Below are positions 1 through 12,979 of a DNA stretch of 64,000 nucleotides, one piece after another. The translations under genes were made by a program, and so were the position numbers. The notes below the pieces were generated by a model. The model saw nothing but the letters and a program-made list of their open reading frames with translations. It was not told the origin of the DNA and made no database searches. The DNA is from Membranipora membranacea (Eukaryota; Bryozoa; Gymnolaemata; Cheilostomatida; Membraniporidae). The stretch spans positions 14,322,001 to 14,386,000 of the forward strand of contig OU612073.1 in NCBI GenBank assembly GCA_914767715.1, in the 5' to 3' direction. The first letter of the stretch is position 1. Each line of letters begins with the position of its first letter.

Positions 1-60
1 ATCTGTCAAAAAGGCTTTTAAGTAATATCGCATATTGCAATGTCAGATTAATTAACTTAC

Positions 61-3000
61 CATCAAAGGCATGTAAAGGATAATTACAGAGAACGCCCCC
101 ATCCACATACACATCCTTTTGCCCTTTATCGTTCCTTATCTTTTGAGGCTGAAATAATCCTATAACACAAAACATGAAGTTGATCAAAATTGCCTGAGAT
201 ATCCTGAATATGGTGACATTGTATGAAATCTTTCTGGTGAGATTTAATATTTTGTAGCGTTGAATATATAGGCTTCTAATTGTATTCTCCAAAAATATGG
301 AAGGAGCTAGATTGAAACTCTCCTAATAAGGAGAAAAACATTCTTTCTACCTGGGATAGCCACAGACATCCTGAGTGCGAGATTGATAGCGAGATCCGGT
401 GTAGTTTTAGGATGAAAATATTCCAAGCTGAGTAAGTTCACATTGACAGCTGTTATACACAGTTCATTTCCTGTTGCCTCATACAGCTGGAAATATTAAG
501 TTTTGATATAATTATCATCATACTTTACAGAATTACACAACTTTTCAACTTAAATAATCTATCAATGGTTAGGCACTGTGTTATTAGTTTTCTACTTCAA
601 TGAAATGACGCTGCGCCAGCGTATTGCAGTGTTTATTGAGAACACCAGCCATAGTAACTTTACTGCAAAGTATCCAGTTTTTTTCTATGGCGAGACAACT
701 CATAGCCCACAAGTCCTAGCTCCAAATACATAATATTGATGTACAGTTTGAAAGGTTTGAAAATTGAAAGATTCAAGAGCAGAAAACAAAGAAAGGGTTG
801 ACACACAACGTAAGTAGAAATTCTTAAAACAAAATCGCTTCTGTATTGTAAACAGAGTATTAGGGTTTTGGCAGCCAACCACAGTGTGAAAGGCAGCAGA
901 CGGTATACAATTATCAGCGCAGTGTCTCTCTGAATATACATACCTGCGATCAATAATTCAGTAATTCAAGCAATGTAGTCATCAGACAAACCCTAAGTAC
1001 TAGGTTAGCTGGAGTTAGTGGCCACCTGTTGAATGAGTTAATGTCCTCACACAAGTTCACTCAGAAACTAGTAGAACTAGAGTTAAACTTACTTGCTTGA
1101 ATGTCACTCCAGGACCTAATTTGAGCTTGTCATCCAAAAGTTCGCCGAAGAACTTTAAAGCATGTTTTCCAGGATTCCATCCGTAGTGTCTTACCAAATT
1201 TGGTAGGAAACTGCAGACACCGCAGGAATGATCTAAAATCACAACAAAGACGATCAGTGTCAGCGCTGGAACATCTTTAGTTATAAAATTTGAAAGGTTT
1301 CCTAATAAATCATGATCCCTTTTTCAATTTATTTCTAACTTCAGAATATAAAACCCATTTATGTTTTCAGCAAATCCTCTAGCAAAAGAAGTGATCAAGG
1401 ACCCCTCTCCTCATTGATATTGAAAGGAGTTGTTAAAGTGGGAAGACAAAATATTTTCATCTTATCTTGTCATTTCTATAATATAACCAGTTCTTACCCA
1501 TGAGGATTTTACCGAGAGGTAACTTGCATATCTCAGTATATTCTTCTGCTGTGTATCCGGCAGCGAGCAACGCAGCAGTAAAAGCTCCTGCACTAGCTCC
1601 AGCAAATCGTGTAGGCTTAATTCCAGCCTCCTCCAAAACCTGCAGAGGAATAAAACCAAATTAAGAGATATACAGAATAAAATCGTACAAATAATGTTAT
1701 AAAATGTGCAGGGCTTAAGTTATAAACCATAAGGCAAGCATTGCCTCTAGGTCCTTTTGGACCAACCTCCTCATAGCTGTCACCAGCAGACGAAGGGGTA
1801 GTTGAGCATACCAGCCCAACCATGAAGTTACCTCAATATTATATTATGGCATAGTTGTTGTTGTTGTTGTGATCTTGTTATTTCAAAATTGTATGACCTA
1901 CAAGGTCTGTTATCTCTAGCATCAAATACAGCAAGAATATTATAGCAATGCTTTCTAACTGCCGATTAAAGTAATTTATGATTCGATATCTCTCACATTA
2001 TAACGCTAACAAGAATAGAGTTTTCCTATCAAAAAAATTTATCTGGATCAATGTAGCGTAATGACAATCCCTTTTTAAGCAATTGGTATTCAGCAACTTG
2101 ATAGTTAAATAGCTAAATCTTTATTTGTCACTACCAATTGATACGCCCAACTCCGAGTATGCCGGAGCCATTGACAATCAATCAAAAATTCTCATCTCGT
2201 GGAAAAGGAACACAAAACTCTAGCAGTGAACAGCGAGTGTAATAACCATGTGTGCCATTCCCCTCACCATCCTCAATCTAACACATCGTACACATAAAGG
2301 TGATTGGAGCTTGCATGGCCCATTTGTGAACCTTGTGAATTTGTGTCTTTCTTTGAGTCATTTAGAAGATAATCAGTTGACATACATAGAAGTAGATATA
2401 TATGTATATATATATAATCAATTTTATTCCGGCCTAAAGAAAGGGGTGTAACTATAGATTTAATAATCAACCAAGATATAACCAAGGCAATAATTATCGC
2501 TAAGAAAAGCTACTCCACCAAAATTCAACAACAACTAGTCAAACAACCTGCAAAAGCATGGACAGATATCAAGAAAATTAGTGGGCTACCTACTAGCACC
2601 AACACAACTCCTAAGCAGAACCTATTTGCCCTAGATGACCTGAATACCTTCTTCACCAGATATGAGAAACCTATAGCCGTCCCGCCTGTGATAAACAATT
2701 CTAACACTACAGCACAACCACTAGAAATAAAAGAAGATATAGTCCTCAAACAGCTCAGTGGACTTAACCCTAGGAAAGGCCCCGGACCAGATGGCCTTAT
2801 TCCCAAAGTTTTAAAGCTATGCTCCAACCAGCTGGCGCCTATCATCACTAGACTGTTCAGCTCCTCTATCAACTCTAAAACTACACCTGCTTCATGGAAA
2901 TCGGCTATAATAAAACCTCTACCAAAAGTAAAAGACCCTGCTCAACTTAAACAATATCGACCAATAGCGCTAACTAGCTGTCTCTGCAAGATGATGGAGC

Positions 3001-5386
3001 GGCTTGTAAAACATTATATTATGGCTCATACTCCTATGGATAGATACCAGTTCGCATATCAAGCTAATCGGTCTACACAAGATGCCCTGCTCTGTCTAAC
3101 TTCGACCGTCACCAGCTTTATTGACCAGAAGGCTTCACACTATGCTAGATGTCTCTTCTTAGACTTTTCATCGGCCTTTAATACTATACATGTTCCTGAT
3201 CTTATCTCGCAGCTTACTCATCTTGACTCCAATGTCACTGAGTGGGTCTACAGCTTCTTATCTAACAGAGTGCAAAGAACTGTTGTTGATGGTAAAACTT
3301 CAAATGCTATTATAACGAACACTGGCACCCCCCAGGGCTGCTGTCTGTCTCCCCTTTTGTTCTCCATATATACAAACCGGATTACCTCAAACCTGAGTAA
3401 TGTTACAATAATTAAGTAGCAGATGACACTTGCATCATAGGCTGCATAGCTAATCAATCAGATCTCAACTCCTATTTTGATGAAATCCATAGAATTGCTA
3501 AGCAATGTGCTGATTTAAATCTTTTATTAAACCCTACTAAGACCCAGGAAATGATGCTATCCACCCAATATGTTAAACCTTCTACCCCTACACTTGTTTT
3601 AAATGATACTGCTATTGCTTTTAGTGATAAAGTTAAATATCTTGGTGTATTAGTTGACGATAAGCTGCGTTTTAATGATCATGTGCATGGTATAGTTTCA
3701 ACCGCCTCTCAAAGGATGTATGTAGTCAGGAATTTTGTATTTTTAAGCTCTAAATCACTATCAAATATGCTTTTTAAAAGTTTTATTGTATCACGAATCT
3801 CCTATTGCTTACCCATTATTTTTAAAAGCTTGTATGCTGCTGACAAGCAACGCCTGTGTAAAATTTTCAAGGACGCTATTAAGTTAGGCATTGAACATCC
3901 CGATATTTATACCATGATGGACAATCAGACACGAACACTGGCCTTACGCTATATTCACGATGAGGATCATTTCATCAATGATTTGTTGAGTAAATGTCCA
4001 TCTGGCAGATACCGTACAGTAAAACATAGAAGCTCACTGGGGAGAGACTGTTTTCTGCGTCATATCACTCTTATTTTAAACGAAATACTTTTTTAGACAG
4101 AGATTTGATTTTGTATTCCAAGTGTCTTCGCTTTTTCTTGCTGATTCAAAGTGCCAGCAATTACACTGTATTTCGCGACTCATTTTTTTCTTTTAATAAT
4201 GCTGTCAGTGATAGTAATAAAATCCATCCATCCATCCAAGACAAAATACTATGTGGAGCATTAGTATTTAGGCACCATGGGGCACTTTCTTGTGGGTCAC
4301 AGTGAATTAAAACGCTATTATTGCCACTGGTTAACATATACAATTCTCTTCTTTCAATTATTTCAAATCCTGCTTCGGCTAGGCACGTTAACTTTTGACT
4401 AAATTTTTCCAGCTACTTACTCTTGAAGGGGACTTTTTTGAATTATGGACAAACTATGAAAAAACATCTCTTAAAACTAATTTTTGATTTTTCCTGGTTT
4501 TAAGGCTGCGCCAATACCAAACTCTTATTCCGCTCATACTGTGCAGGTCACTCAAAATCCATCGAACAATGCTCATATACTTTTGAAAGTTCAATTAAAT
4601 AACCGACAAATTGGGAATAAGTGTCAATTCGATTTCCTTTCAAAGTTTAATGCCAAAGGGAAAAAATATCTTTTGCAATGCTAAGCCCTAATCTGAGGGA
4701 AAAATCACATCTAATTCACTGAGGTGTAACATATAAGAGAAGACAATGCATAAATATTTAAGTATTGTGTTGTATGTTATTATCTAAAAGGGTGTTTAGT
4801 ACAATTTCTAGTTTTTAGCATTCAGAGAGATGCCAAGGAGTCCCCATTGACTGATTTTTGAGCCCCAAAAAACACACAACTGCACCTTTGTGTTCATACA
4901 ACCTTAAATCTAAATCATTTGGTAAAACTACGGCCCTCCCCCATTTTGACGGCCACATTGCAAGTGAATTAATGTAACCTTAAGATCTGCATGAGCATGT
5001 TGACAAAGGAGGTTGATCATCATTGACTCTTAACTGGATCTTTCATTGAACATGTGAATCATCACGTCAGAAACTGTAACAAATCATGTAGCACTGAACT
5101 GAAAGGTACCTCTCTTAGTTGTATTGCAGCCACTGTTACTTACCTGAACAACCCCTGCGTAGACTCCTCCCTTAGTACCTCCTCCCTCAAAGGCAATATT
5201 CCCAAAGTCGTACTCATATTCCGCATATGGTATCTCGAGTATGTGTAAATGCTCTTCTTTTTTTTTGTTTATTACGTTGGCAAAAATCTTTTTTCCATTA
5301 TCAGAGAGCATAAATCCTTTTCCATCTTTGGCAAATGGTCTCGGCACAAGCTCCTCCGGCTCTCCTTTGCTCTTTGAGTTTCCCAT
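61..5386 (-). CDS. Patatin-like phospholipase, 5' five exons (3' end beyond window)
   Basis: Exons on the minus strand: 5144-5386, 1498-1639, 1093-1232, 351-486 and 61-159; all have GT..AG borders and matching phases. Predicted product is a lipid acyl hydrolase of the patatin/PNPLA family. The oxyanion-hole glycine run (EGGGTKGGVYAG) ends exon 1, the nucleophile elbow GASAG (GxSxG) is in exon 2, and the catalytic Asp lies in VDGG in exon 5, so the Ser-Asp dyad is complete. The start MGNSKSKGE has Gly2 and Ser6, a classic N-myristoylation pattern, with lysines that could add membrane affinity. The ATG is the first in the exon and the patatin core begins about residue 66, so the N-terminal region is short. 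The last visible exon ends at a GTAAGT donor, so the rest lies to the left. The 3.5-kb intron between exons 1 and 2 carries a LINE. Family assignment is strong; substrate is unknown. Confidence 0.88.
1856..1872. repeat. (TTG)n microsatellite
   Basis: A short run of TTG units in a phospholipase intron. No other role is visible. Confidence 0.7.
2440..4240 (+). mobile_element. 5'-truncated non-LTR retrotransposon (LINE) with frameshifted reverse transcriptase
   Basis: Open reading in frame from about 2450 to 3417 gives the fingers/palm of a LINE reverse transcriptase: KGPGPDGL, a YRPIALTS block, FLDFSSAFNTI (motif A) and GTPQGCCLSPLLF (motif B). At 3417 a stop interrupts, and the catalytic ADD motif (3419-3427) continues in another frame through 4096 (YLGVLVDDKLRF, thumb region), so one base has been lost just before ADD. 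The 3' tail holds a short ATCC tandem repeat at 4222-4238, like the simple-repeat tails of CR1/L2-type LINEs. It lies in a phospholipase intron, opposite to the gene. There is no endonuclease domain, so it is dead and 5'-truncated. Clade (CR1/L2/jockey-like) is a guess. Confidence 0.85.
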
Positions 5387-8300
5387 GATGAATAGTTTGT
5401 GTGCGTGTGTTCACAACAGGCAGGTGTGTTTTATGAAGAATGGCGCTAGTATACCGTGACCATTAATTATAATTGCGTAATAACAGACTACTGTCCTCAA
5501 AGCTCAGCGACGCTTGAGTTCTTATCTGTCACATCTGGTACCTGTGACCCTTTTCGCAAAACTGAACTGAACTGAACAAACAAAAAAAAAAATATACCTC
5601 AAGTCTCGACAGATGTAACATGATTCAATTCACCAATGACAACGCATTTATCTCCAACATGTCAAATTTAGATTGAATCTCAAGTTGTTTGTTTAAAGCT
5701 TCTGACAAGTGAAGGGTCACCATATACCATAAGGAATCATTTTAAAGAGCTCAAAAAGATACAGTTTCTCGTAGGTTCTCAAGTTGCTGAATAATTCTTT
5801 GTAATTTTAAGAATTTTTTGAAAGATTAATTTTCGATATTTAAGTTGCCCCTCAACCCGTTAGGCTCCCAGTTTGCAGTGGAGGCAATAAACTTAGAAAT
5901 CATATCCAATCTCATGTGATCTACTATAACGAGACATTTTTGGACAATAGCTCTATTTATCTGTTGCACATACCTCATACCCATACCCCCTCTGCGATTC
6001 TGATTCCGCTTTCTGCAGGGGAGATAAACCCCAACAAATCTAGAAATTTGATAACTCTTTAATTTATAGCAGATTCGGTGCACATATGATTAAGAGCTAT
6101 ACAAAGGTATGAGAGAATGTATAGGTGTCACATCTCCTTTATGTCACCATATGTAGAAGGGGGGGAGGGAGGGTGATACATTGTCCTTTTATAGGCATGG
6201 CTGTAATCCATTCAAACTAGGAAGTCTATGAGGACGGAAGTTATTGCCTTATCTGCTGATACACAATCGGCTTGGGCAATCCTGGTTAAGATGTCCCGGA
6301 TGAGTACCAAGGCACACAGTTTTCAAGCTTGCAAATGTGAGAAAAATGATATCAAGCATGTCAGAGCAAAACCATAAACACATCTTCAATCATAATGCGT
6401 TTACATTGTCTTCATTTCCCATCAGTAGGCTCAAATCCGACTGGTCTTTAAAATCAATTCAATTATATTTGCAATTTAACCCATAGAACCAAGCCAACTA
6501 GCCAGTAAAATAATATGATAATAACTTATTAAAATAAACTACAAACAAAGGGTTAATAATAGCAAAAGCTAAACAGGACCCTAAAATATGCAGAGGCCTT
6601 GGATAGGTAACATCATTGTATTGTCACAATGCTCAGCAGTCAAGTTTGGAATAGTAGCATAGGGTTTACCATGATTATATCTCATAGCATGTAAAAGACC
6701 AAATTTAAACATGATTACACCAAAAACACCTATATTTAGCAGCTAATTATATGAAATTACATAACAATACATTCATTCTGTGCATTGTATCAAAATCATT
6801 GACATACTACTGTACAATTTAGGATTTAAGTTACAATTAAACACAAGCAAGAAATTTAGCTTCTGACAGTACTGTAATAATTCATGGATATGCTGTCATA
6901 CTTTCTCAGTTCAGCCAAAGACAACTATTATCTGGTCTAGCTAGACTATTAATTTGTCTGATAGATATATTGATACAAACAGCTGACTTGATTTGCTTGT
7001 TGCTAAGAATTATTTGAACCCTTTAGATGATGGCCTTCAACGCCTGACAGTGATCACTGAACTTTCTGCAAAACAGCGTGGTTGAGTCATGTGTACAAAG
7101 TGCATTCGTGCATAAATACCAATCGCATATTTATAATGCACTTTCAAGGTTTACTTCTATGAAAGTCATGGTGCAACATTGAGTTTGAGTATAAAGTCAA
7201 AATTTATTAAACATTGTCCTTGTAAATGGAGACTGCGTCCCGTTGGGTGAAATGAATACTATGATTGTACTAGGACTACCTTTATATCATTTCAAAATCA
7301 CAACAAAGAAGCTGTATGTACGCAATGGTTTGGTAAAACATGAACTTCAGATTCATATACTAATAGCAATAGCTTTTAGCTTACTTATTGATGGTGGTAT
7401 CACGCTATGAAGAAAGTGAGCTGTGACAAGGAGACCGAATTCAAAAACCTTACTGCCATATGCTGATGAATCATGAGAATAAATATATATTCTTACTTTG
7501 CGATAAATTGATGGAAAAATAATGATGTGCCGGTTAGCAGATTCTAATTATATGATGTCTTAACTGGTAAAACTTTTGACAAAACGATAGTCAAAATACT
7601 GAACAAAAAACTAAGATACTATTGACCTTGGTGAGGGCAATGAACCTTGATTATCGACCTAATGAGCTTCTGTGGTGGAGATAGGTAGGCCTATCACACA
7701 CTCTTGCAAAGGCAAACTATAAACTAATATTTATTTATTTATTATTTATTTATGACCCGCTAACTGACAGATGCCCTTTTGTTATTAAAAAGTTTTGAAC
7801 CAGCAGCGCTTGAGATATATATCCAGCAGATCTCTATCTATCATATGATTAATCCAACCATTAAAACATACTGCATTCTGCACTGATTTTGGGGTGGTAG
7901 TAGTAGGTCTTGAGATTTCCCTTCATCCTATTGTTATAACTGAATTTTGTAAGTGTTCACAGACTGGCATGTTATTTCATGCCTGAAACCATAGGATGTT
8001 GTTCATTTAGTCCTTTAGATCAATATGAGGAACTACTATTATGAGCTATTATTATCATTTCATTTCATAGGGACTATTTTATGTTGCCGATCCCTGGATT
8101 GAATCTAATAAGGGGTTATGAGGCTTCCGTGCCGGATGTTTAAATCTATTGACACCTGCTATTAACATGTATGAATACCAGTGATTTTGAAAAATAACTA
8201 CGTACTACATTTTTGTGAAATTATAAGGTTCAAATGATATCAATGTTATTGTAACAACAAGTACCAGTTTTACTGCTTGAGTACAAAAGAGATGATGATA

Positions 8301-8846
8301 GGCATGCATCAAACATAATAATAAAAGGTTGTATAGTCATGCGCTAACACTTGGTTAAACTACAGGGGAACGCTCAATGCATTGTTATTATTGTGTATGT
8401 AAGACACAATTTATAAATAATGCTATCAATCTCGAAGGAAAGTGTGGCCCCTCAGGATTGCTAATACTTGACCCAGCATATTTAATTTGCCAATCCCATC
8501 AGCTTTCACTTCAGAAATCTAGTTATACCAGTCTCCTAAGCTAGTGCATACTAGCACATCTTGGAAACGAAATAACAAAGGTTATGACACAGAAAAACAA
8601 GTGAACTATAGAAGTTTTCTCAACATATGCGATGCATTTGATCTCATTAAACACAAGAAAACCCCGAAATGAGTTGTTGATATAAAAGCTGCTTTTTCAT
8701 ACTATTTTTCTCATCTATATTATAATATAAAACGAAATTATTTCTCCTCAAGTTGTGCAATAAAGTTCTCAGTTTCAGGGCAATCAATCAAGGGACTGGT
8801 GATTTTAGACTTCCCACAATTCAATAGACAGTGGTTATGAGGGGAC
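5387..8846. other. Intergenic stretch, no gene supported
   Basis: About 3.4 kb upstream of the phospholipase start. Only short open frames occur, none with recognisable domains or convincing splice context. It holds a poly-A tract near 5580 and a (TTTA)n run at about 7725-7757. The phospholipase promoter should lie just right of 5386, but I see no clear TATA box. Confidence 0.5.
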
Positions 8847-8849
8847 TAA

Positions 8850-9249
8850 AGCTGCGTTTACATTAGGCCGTCTCCGTCAGCTGGCCACCAACTCAAGACT
8901 TAGCAGTCTTTAACCCCAAGTCTGAGCCAGAGTCTGAGACTGGCATGTGTTTACATAGCACCGGCTTAGCCAATGTCAGTCTCAGAGTAATGTAAACAGA
9001 AAATTAATGTGAGTGATAGAACAAAGGGCAGTATTGTGATCGCTAAATTAGGAATTTGTGTTAAGACGGGCAGTCTTCAGACTGCAAAACGAGCACTGCT
9101 CCAATTACCAGACACCGTCTTAAAAGCCGGTCAGGCAAGGTCAGTCAACCGTTTTTGTCATTCACACTACACAGTCTCAGCCTCCGTCTTAGTAATTTGT
9201 CGGTCAGACTCAAGACTGGGCCAAAAGACGGCCTAATGTAAACACAGCT
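8850..9249. mobile_element. 400-bp MITE with 24-bp TIRs and TAA target duplication
   Basis: The left end reads AGCTGCGTTTACATTAGGCC and continues CGTCT. The right end (9226-9249) is its inverted copy with one clear difference (TGT for TGC). TAA flanks both sides (8847-8849 and 9250-9252). A 3-bp TWA duplication and a GC-containing TIR suit PIF/Harbinger-type MITEs. The interior carries several AGTCTGAG/CTCAGACT motifs. The 75-residue open frame inside has no recognisable domain. It sits inside the target duplication of the neighbouring fold-back element. Confidence 0.85.
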
Positions 9250-9254
9250 TAAGT

Positions 9255-10390
9255 ATCGTTTGTTTTTCATTTTTACGCACTGAAGCTAAAAAACAAAATA
9301 TAGATTGTTTTTCGTTTTTTGTGCCAAAACAACAATTCAAAATATGAAAATCAAGTCTATTTTTGTTTTATGATTTCCCTATTGATGAGAACTGAAATAT
9401 TGATATGAATCCTATTTTCATATTTCAACTTTGAATATATTTTATATTGAATGTCAAAAAATGAAAAAAGAAGTCTATTTTTGCGTTTTGTTTTGTAAAT
9501 GCAAAATGAAATAAGGGAGCTATTTCTTATTTTCACTTTGGATGCTGCAAAACAAAAAACGAAAATCCAATTCCGTATAATGTATTTCATTTTTCGTGTT
9601 GAAAAAACAAAAAACAAAAATCGGCAGCGCACTGAGCACACCAGCGGAAGCACACCCACCAGAGGCAGCAAGCTTAACGTACAATTGACATTAAACAAGC
9701 GGCAGCCACCAGGTGGCAGCCCAACAGCATCAGCACATTCACTACCAAGCACCTGCGCCAAATACCTCGTATCCTCACCCCAGCACTGTAACATACATTG
9801 TGTGGCACTCAATGCACACAATAGTAGCCCCTCATAGCAGCTGACTTGACTGGACAAATTATCTCAGCATGCCATTCCTCAGGCAGAGATCCCATTTTTG
9901 GTGGCAGCATCCGGTAGCGGCAAGAAATGCAAACCCCAGTAAATCCACATGTGGCCAATAGCAACTAAGCCTACATTTGCAATTTTTGATTTTTTTTAAA
10001 CATAAAAATGAAAAACAAAATATGAAATTGGATTTCCGTTTTTTTGTTTTGCAGCATCAAAAATGAAAATCGAAAATAGCGTGCTTATTTCATTTTGCAC
10101 TTACAAAACAAAAAACAAAAATAGATTTCTTATTTCATTTGTTGACATTCAATATAAAAAATGAAAAACAAAAATCAATTCATTTCTCAATTTTTTGTTT
10201 TTGTGATTCAAAGTTGAAATATGAAAAAAGGATTCATTTCAATTTTTTGGTTCTCATCAATATGGAAATCAAAAAAGAAAAATTGAACCGCTTTCCTTTT
10301 CTTTTTTCTACTGTTGTTTTGGAACAAAAAACGGAAATTAAGTTGTTTTTTGATTTTTAACATCAGTGCCCAAAAATGAAAAACAAACGA
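9255..10390. mobile_element. Fold-back element with ~370-bp AT-rich inverted arms and 8-bp duplication
   Basis: Sequence from about 9255 to 9620 reappears inverted and diverged at about 9985-10390. For example, TCGTTTGTTTTTCATTTTT at the left end pairs with the right end, and TTTCATATTTCAACTTTGAAT occurs in both arms (read on opposite strands). The arms are nearly all A/T and built of short ATGAAAAAC-like blocks, while the 350-bp centre is GC-richer. The right flank is GACTAAGT (10391-10398). On the left the same 8 bp is split: GACTAA at 8844-8849, then the MITE, then GT at 9253-9254. An 8-bp duplication suggests a hAT-like mechanism. No transposase is present, so it is non-autonomous. Confidence 0.75.
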
Positions 10391-10403
10391 GACTAAGTCC
10401 CCT

Positions 10404-11045
10404 TGTTCTGGACTACAAGGCTTCTTGATTAATTTACACGAGATTTGAGAGATTACTTATAGTATAACAGGATCACAGGTTTTATTCTAATCCCCGAAGG
10501 TTCCGTGAAACTGGAATAGAAAATGGTGCAATTAATGTGGTGCATAAAAATGTGCCTCGTTCAATAAAAATGCCGTCAATAATTAACTATTCAATTTAAC
10601 GCAAACTATAAGGAACAATATACTCAAGATCAAATAAACACAAATCAATTAATTTTGAATGTACCAAGAAATAAAAGATATATTAAGTCAAGTGAACTTG
10701 GAGTCGAATTATTTTAACCTACAGAAAACAGAATTTAATTTATAACATACCTTTTTGCTCCTTTAGTAAATCCCCAAATATCTCTTTTGCCCAGAAAAAT
10801 AGCTAAATATAGTTAAAGTTTTTACGCAACTCAAGTTTACTGAGCCTGTGAGGAAAACCTCAAACACCAAGGCTCACAGGGCAACTAAAGACTTGAGGAA
10901 TTTGCTCGCCAAAGTGATCCATCAGTGCAGATAATTGGACACTAAACACAATAGCCCGGTACCGCACAAAGCTATGCAGCTATGGCCAATTAGGCACAAC
11001 TCCCAGTGAATGGCAAAGGATCTAAACCGCCGTGAAGCAGCCACA
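10404..11045 (-). repeat. BEL/Pao 3' LTR (642 bp)
   Basis: It matches 17620-18161 closely, for example CAAGGCTTCTTGATTAATTT near the left edge and GGCACAACTCCCAGTGAATG near the right. It is about 100 bp longer than the other LTR because of extra sequence at about 10480-10590, so the two have diverged by an indel as well as point changes; the insertion is not recent. Confidence 0.93.
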
Positions 11046-11463
11046 CTCCCGGCCAAATCACCTTGTGATTTCTCCTATCAACCATGACTGAAAATCGCAA
11101 GGAAGAACTGATCAGAAAAAGAAAAAGAAGCCTAGGATATTTCTCATTCCATTCCAAACATTTAGCGACACCAATCATAAATACAAAAACTGACATGCGA
11201 GAGGGTTGATCGAGCAATCAAATTAATTATCAAACGGCAAGTTATTGAGGCAGCGACTGGCACTATCGAGAATAAATACAAATGAGAAGTGCCTATCGCT
11301 GTATGAAATCATAATAAATGCAATGCAATACAATATGGATTTAGTGCAGAGCATAGCTTAACGAGTGAAAAATAAACACCATGATGTGGGACGAAAAAGC
11401 AACAATTTGGAGTTGCTCCTCCATGAGTCCTGATAAAAGTCTAGTATTTACATTGTATCCCTA

Positions 11464-11975
11464 TTACAGAGCTTCAGATTCGACTAGGCACACCAGTATG
11501 TTAACTGGGCGAGTGAATGTTGAGTGATTGTTATTGATTACATCATAACACAGAACTTTGACAGATGTGACTAGATTATCTACATTAGGTAAAACTTCGG
11601 TTATTCTTCCTAGTTTCCAAAAACGTCGACCACTGTCATCACTGAGAATAACGATGTCATTGATTGCGAGATTTCTTCTGGATTTTACCCATTTCTGTCT
11701 CTGCTGAAGATTTTGCACATATTCCTTACGCCATCTATTCCAGAATTTGTTGGCTGTACTGCGTGTCATCTCTTTCTGGCATAGACGTCGCCATCATCAA
11801 AATTACTAGGCATAGGTAAAATAACAGAGGACTTTATATGAAGTAAATCATTCGGTGATAAAGGTTTACAATCTGAGCTGACAACCGTCAGAGGGCGACT
11901 GTTAATGATTGCCATACATTCAAATAGTAGAGTACGCAGTGATGTACTACTGAAGTTATGCATATGTGGTGTCAA
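11464..11975 (-). pseudogene. BEL/Pao integrase C-terminal part and DUF5641-type tail
   Basis: Two adjacent open segments, 11766-11975 and 11464-11769, in different frames. The first has FECMAIINSRPLT, carrying the catalytic Glu of the DDE triad. The second has FWNRWRKEYVQNLQQRQKW and NDIVILSDDS, the signature of the DUF5641 domain that ends BEL/Pao pol. The frame change between them is a disabling shift. Confidence 0.82.
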
Positions 11976-12117
11976 ACCATTGAACGTATTGTCCTAATCA
12001 TTCTTTCCCAACACCCGCCCATATGACTAGTGTGAGGGGTATTGAAAATAAACTTGCAGTGGTGTTCCTGTAGATATTTACTGAATGAACTATCTTGAGA
12101 CATGTCATCATAGAGTT

Positions 12118-12846
12118 TCAGAATTTCGTTGTTTGCACCAACAAATTAGTGCCATTATCACAACGCACAGAACTGACATTGCCTCTTAGAGCCACAAAGC
12201 AGTGCCAGCTCTGCAAGAAGCAGTCTGTAGAGAGATTGTCTAGAGTTTCAATATGTACAGCTCTACTGGACAAGCATGTGATTATTAGCCCATACTTCTT
12301 TATGTGTTTTCGACCATCTTTTATGGGAAAGGGGCCAAAAACATCACATCCTACATGTGTGAATGGGGGAACGACTTCAACACGCTCAGGTGGGAGGTCT
12401 GCCATTTTCTGACCTTCTACTGGCCTCCTGAGTCGACGACAAAATGAGTATGTGTAAATCAGAGATGAGACCGCATTACTAAAACCAACCACCCAAAATC
12501 CAGCAGACCTCACAGCTGGCATGGTAGAAATACGTCCCTGGTGAGCTACTTGTTCATGATAATGCTGCAAAATCTGTTTACTGAGATTAGACTGTTTTGG
12601 TATGACAATGGGATGCTTGTCTGCTAATGACAGAGACGACAGTTTTACTCTACCACCCACTCGTAACAGATCATCACTATCAATGAAGCAATCCAGTCTC
12701 CATAATGAACTAGATTTATCGATTGCACACCCTGACTGGAGTGACTGAATTTCATTCTGATAGCTGATACTCTGGACTAGTGAAATGATGTAGTTTGATG
12801 CATTCTGGGTATGCTGAGCAGACAACTTCCCGCACCCATCAAACAC
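12118..12846 (-). pseudogene. BEL/Pao integrase, N-terminal part
   Basis: Contains the integrase zinc-binding region (HEQVAHQGRISTMPAVRSAG; only one of the usual two terminal cysteines is evident) and the catalytic core with THVGCDVFGPF and VRCDNGTN, which carry the two core Asp residues. The distance back to the RT YVDD motif is only about 100 codons, far shorter than in intact BEL elements, so most of the RNase H/connection region is deleted. Confidence 0.82.
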
Positions 12847-12979
12847 AATGACCTAGTTTGTTTCGGAAGTTCGATGGCTTCATCACTGGCCATCGTCAAC
12901 ATAGAAATTATGCTGAATAAACTCCTGAGCTAGTGGGTAATTCTCACCATAGTCTATTGCTTGCCTATTGAGACCATAT

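Noticed and set aside
5826-6083. 85-codon minus-strand frame ending NGLRGNLNIEN, faintly like the start of a LINE endonuclease
   Set aside because: Only a few residues resemble the motif and no further LINE sequence follows.
9357-9857. 166-codon minus-strand open frame
   Set aside because: It runs across the fold-back arm and centre, has no domain, and consists of low-complexity AT-rich coding.
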